A stretch of DNA of 64,000 nucleotides from CBDAUN01 sp965200645 (GTDB lineage Bacteria; Pseudomonadota; Gammaproteobacteria; Arenicellales; JAJDZL01): NCBI GenBank assembly GCA_965200645.1, contig CBDAUN010000003.1, positions 806,001 to 870,000 of the forward strand. The letters are read 5' to 3'. The position numbers were made by a program, and so were the translations under genes. This document shows, in pieces, positions 63,527 through 64,000 of the stretch. Under the pieces are notes generated by a model that did no database searches, was not told where the DNA came from, and saw only the letters and a list, made by a program, of their open reading frames with translations. Position 1 is the stretch's first letter; each line of letters opens with the position of its first letter.

Positions 63527-64000
63527 GATACCAAGTGATGGACGGTTACGCAAGTTACAGCCTCAGCAACGTTATGAGCTGATTGATATGCATCGTCATC
63601 AGGTAACCGAAGATCAGATACACAATATACTCAAGTGTATGGTGTTTTTAGTACAGTCGGGTGATGCACAGGAGTACTTCAGGCGCAGACGTGTCATCAA
63701 ACAGGTGGCAGCGAAGTGGCCCAAGTCGTTTCGTGATGTCTTTATCAAATGGGCGGTGGCAACGGTACATGCACGCTACAATACGAAGATGGCAGAATTA
63801 GGTGAGCAATAAAACATATCAATTGACGAGGAGTTCGATATGGAACGATCAGATTTGCAACAACTCATGGATGAAGCAGAAGAACAGGGAAGGCAGGATT
63901 CGTTTTTGGACTCATTTTTTGAGTGGGCGACTATAACCGTGTTCGCACAGAAATTTATAAAGACTGAAGAAAATATCGAGGAATTAAACATGTCATTTGA
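63498..64000 (+). pseudogene. Truncated second Rpn copy (nuclease domain deleted, nonsense codon)
   Basis: Compared with the full gene, 472 bases (62174-62645) are missing, removing the long-form ribosome binding site, start and the whole catalytic core with Asp66, Glu85 and Gln87. The remaining central part (63527-63812) is nearly identical to the full copy until TTA (Leu) has become TAA at 63810. The frame then reopens and continues past the right edge. Confidence 0.88.
63840..64000 (+). CDS. Short Rpn C-terminal frame from a conserved internal start (runs off the edge)
   Basis: The GAGGAG-6 bases-ATG signal of the full gene is preserved here, and an open frame continues to the window end. 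The first 20 residues (MERSDLQQLMDEAEE...) match the short form of the full gene. From there it switches to SFLDSFFEWATITVFA..., a diverged copy of the SFRDVFIKWAVATVHA segment that lies upstream of the internal start in the full gene. So the array seems to continue with another unit outside the window. Confidence 0.55.
   Translation, partial: MERSDLQQLMDEAEEQGRQDSFLDSFFEWATITVFAQKFIKTEENIEELNMSF

Overview
The window looks like chromosomal DNA of a moderately AT-rich gammaproteobacterium, probably marine or host-associated. This rests on gene order. Read on the minus strand, rlmE-ftsH-glmM, then tpiA-secG-tRNA-Leu(GAG)-nuoA to nuoM, then rimP-nusA-infB-rbfA-truB-rpsO-pnp is the backbone known from Legionella-type gammaproteobacteria, and relA is of the gammaproteobacterial monofunctional type. 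I cannot name a genus.

Layout. 0-1.3 kb: the end of a dihydroorotase gene and dtd. 1.4-9.8 kb: the translation/RNA operon from rimP to pnp, with an intrinsic terminator after pnp. 9.8-22.1 kb: an accessory island where nuoN would be expected. It carries a transporter, a choline-dehydrogenase-like flavoenzyme, D-Ala-D-Ala ligase, a class IV aminotransferase, DgcN, DgcA, two amidase-signature proteins (one with all three catalytic residues replaced), a hotdog thioesterase and a dimethylargininase-like hydrolase. 22.1-36.3 kb: respiratory complex I (nuoA-M, no nuoN), tRNA-Leu, secG and tpiA. 36.5-46.4 kb: exopolyphosphatase, alcohol dehydrogenase, glmM, ftsH, rlmE, a TANGO2-like protein and relA. 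47-61.7 kb: an RhdA-like rhodanese, dinB, a methanethiol oxidase operon (mtoX-SCO-mauG), a DUF349 protein, fumarase, RNase D, a membrane protein with mpl, dsbA and a RidA-family gene. 61.9-64 kb: a recombination-prone array of Rpn/YhgA-like nuclease genes that runs off the right edge.

How the genes work together. Most of the window is housekeeping: translation, NADH oxidation, cell-wall precursors, protein quality control and the stringent response. Three modules are accessory. The island is a divergent cluster centred on D-amino acids: DgcN and DgcA are the known D-glutamate N-acetylation and racemisation pair, and an intact amidase beside them could release L-glutamate. The mtoX operon encodes periplasmic oxidation of methanethiol, with SCO and MauG as likely maturation factors. 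The Rpn array has one full gene with a strong internal ribosome binding site and start, as expected for a nuclease that encodes its own short inhibitor. Its neighbour has lost the nuclease N-terminus and the long-form start but keeps the internal start.

The strongest candidates for something undescribed are the catalytically emptied amidase inside the D-amino-acid island and the Rpn derivative reduced to its putative inhibitor start.
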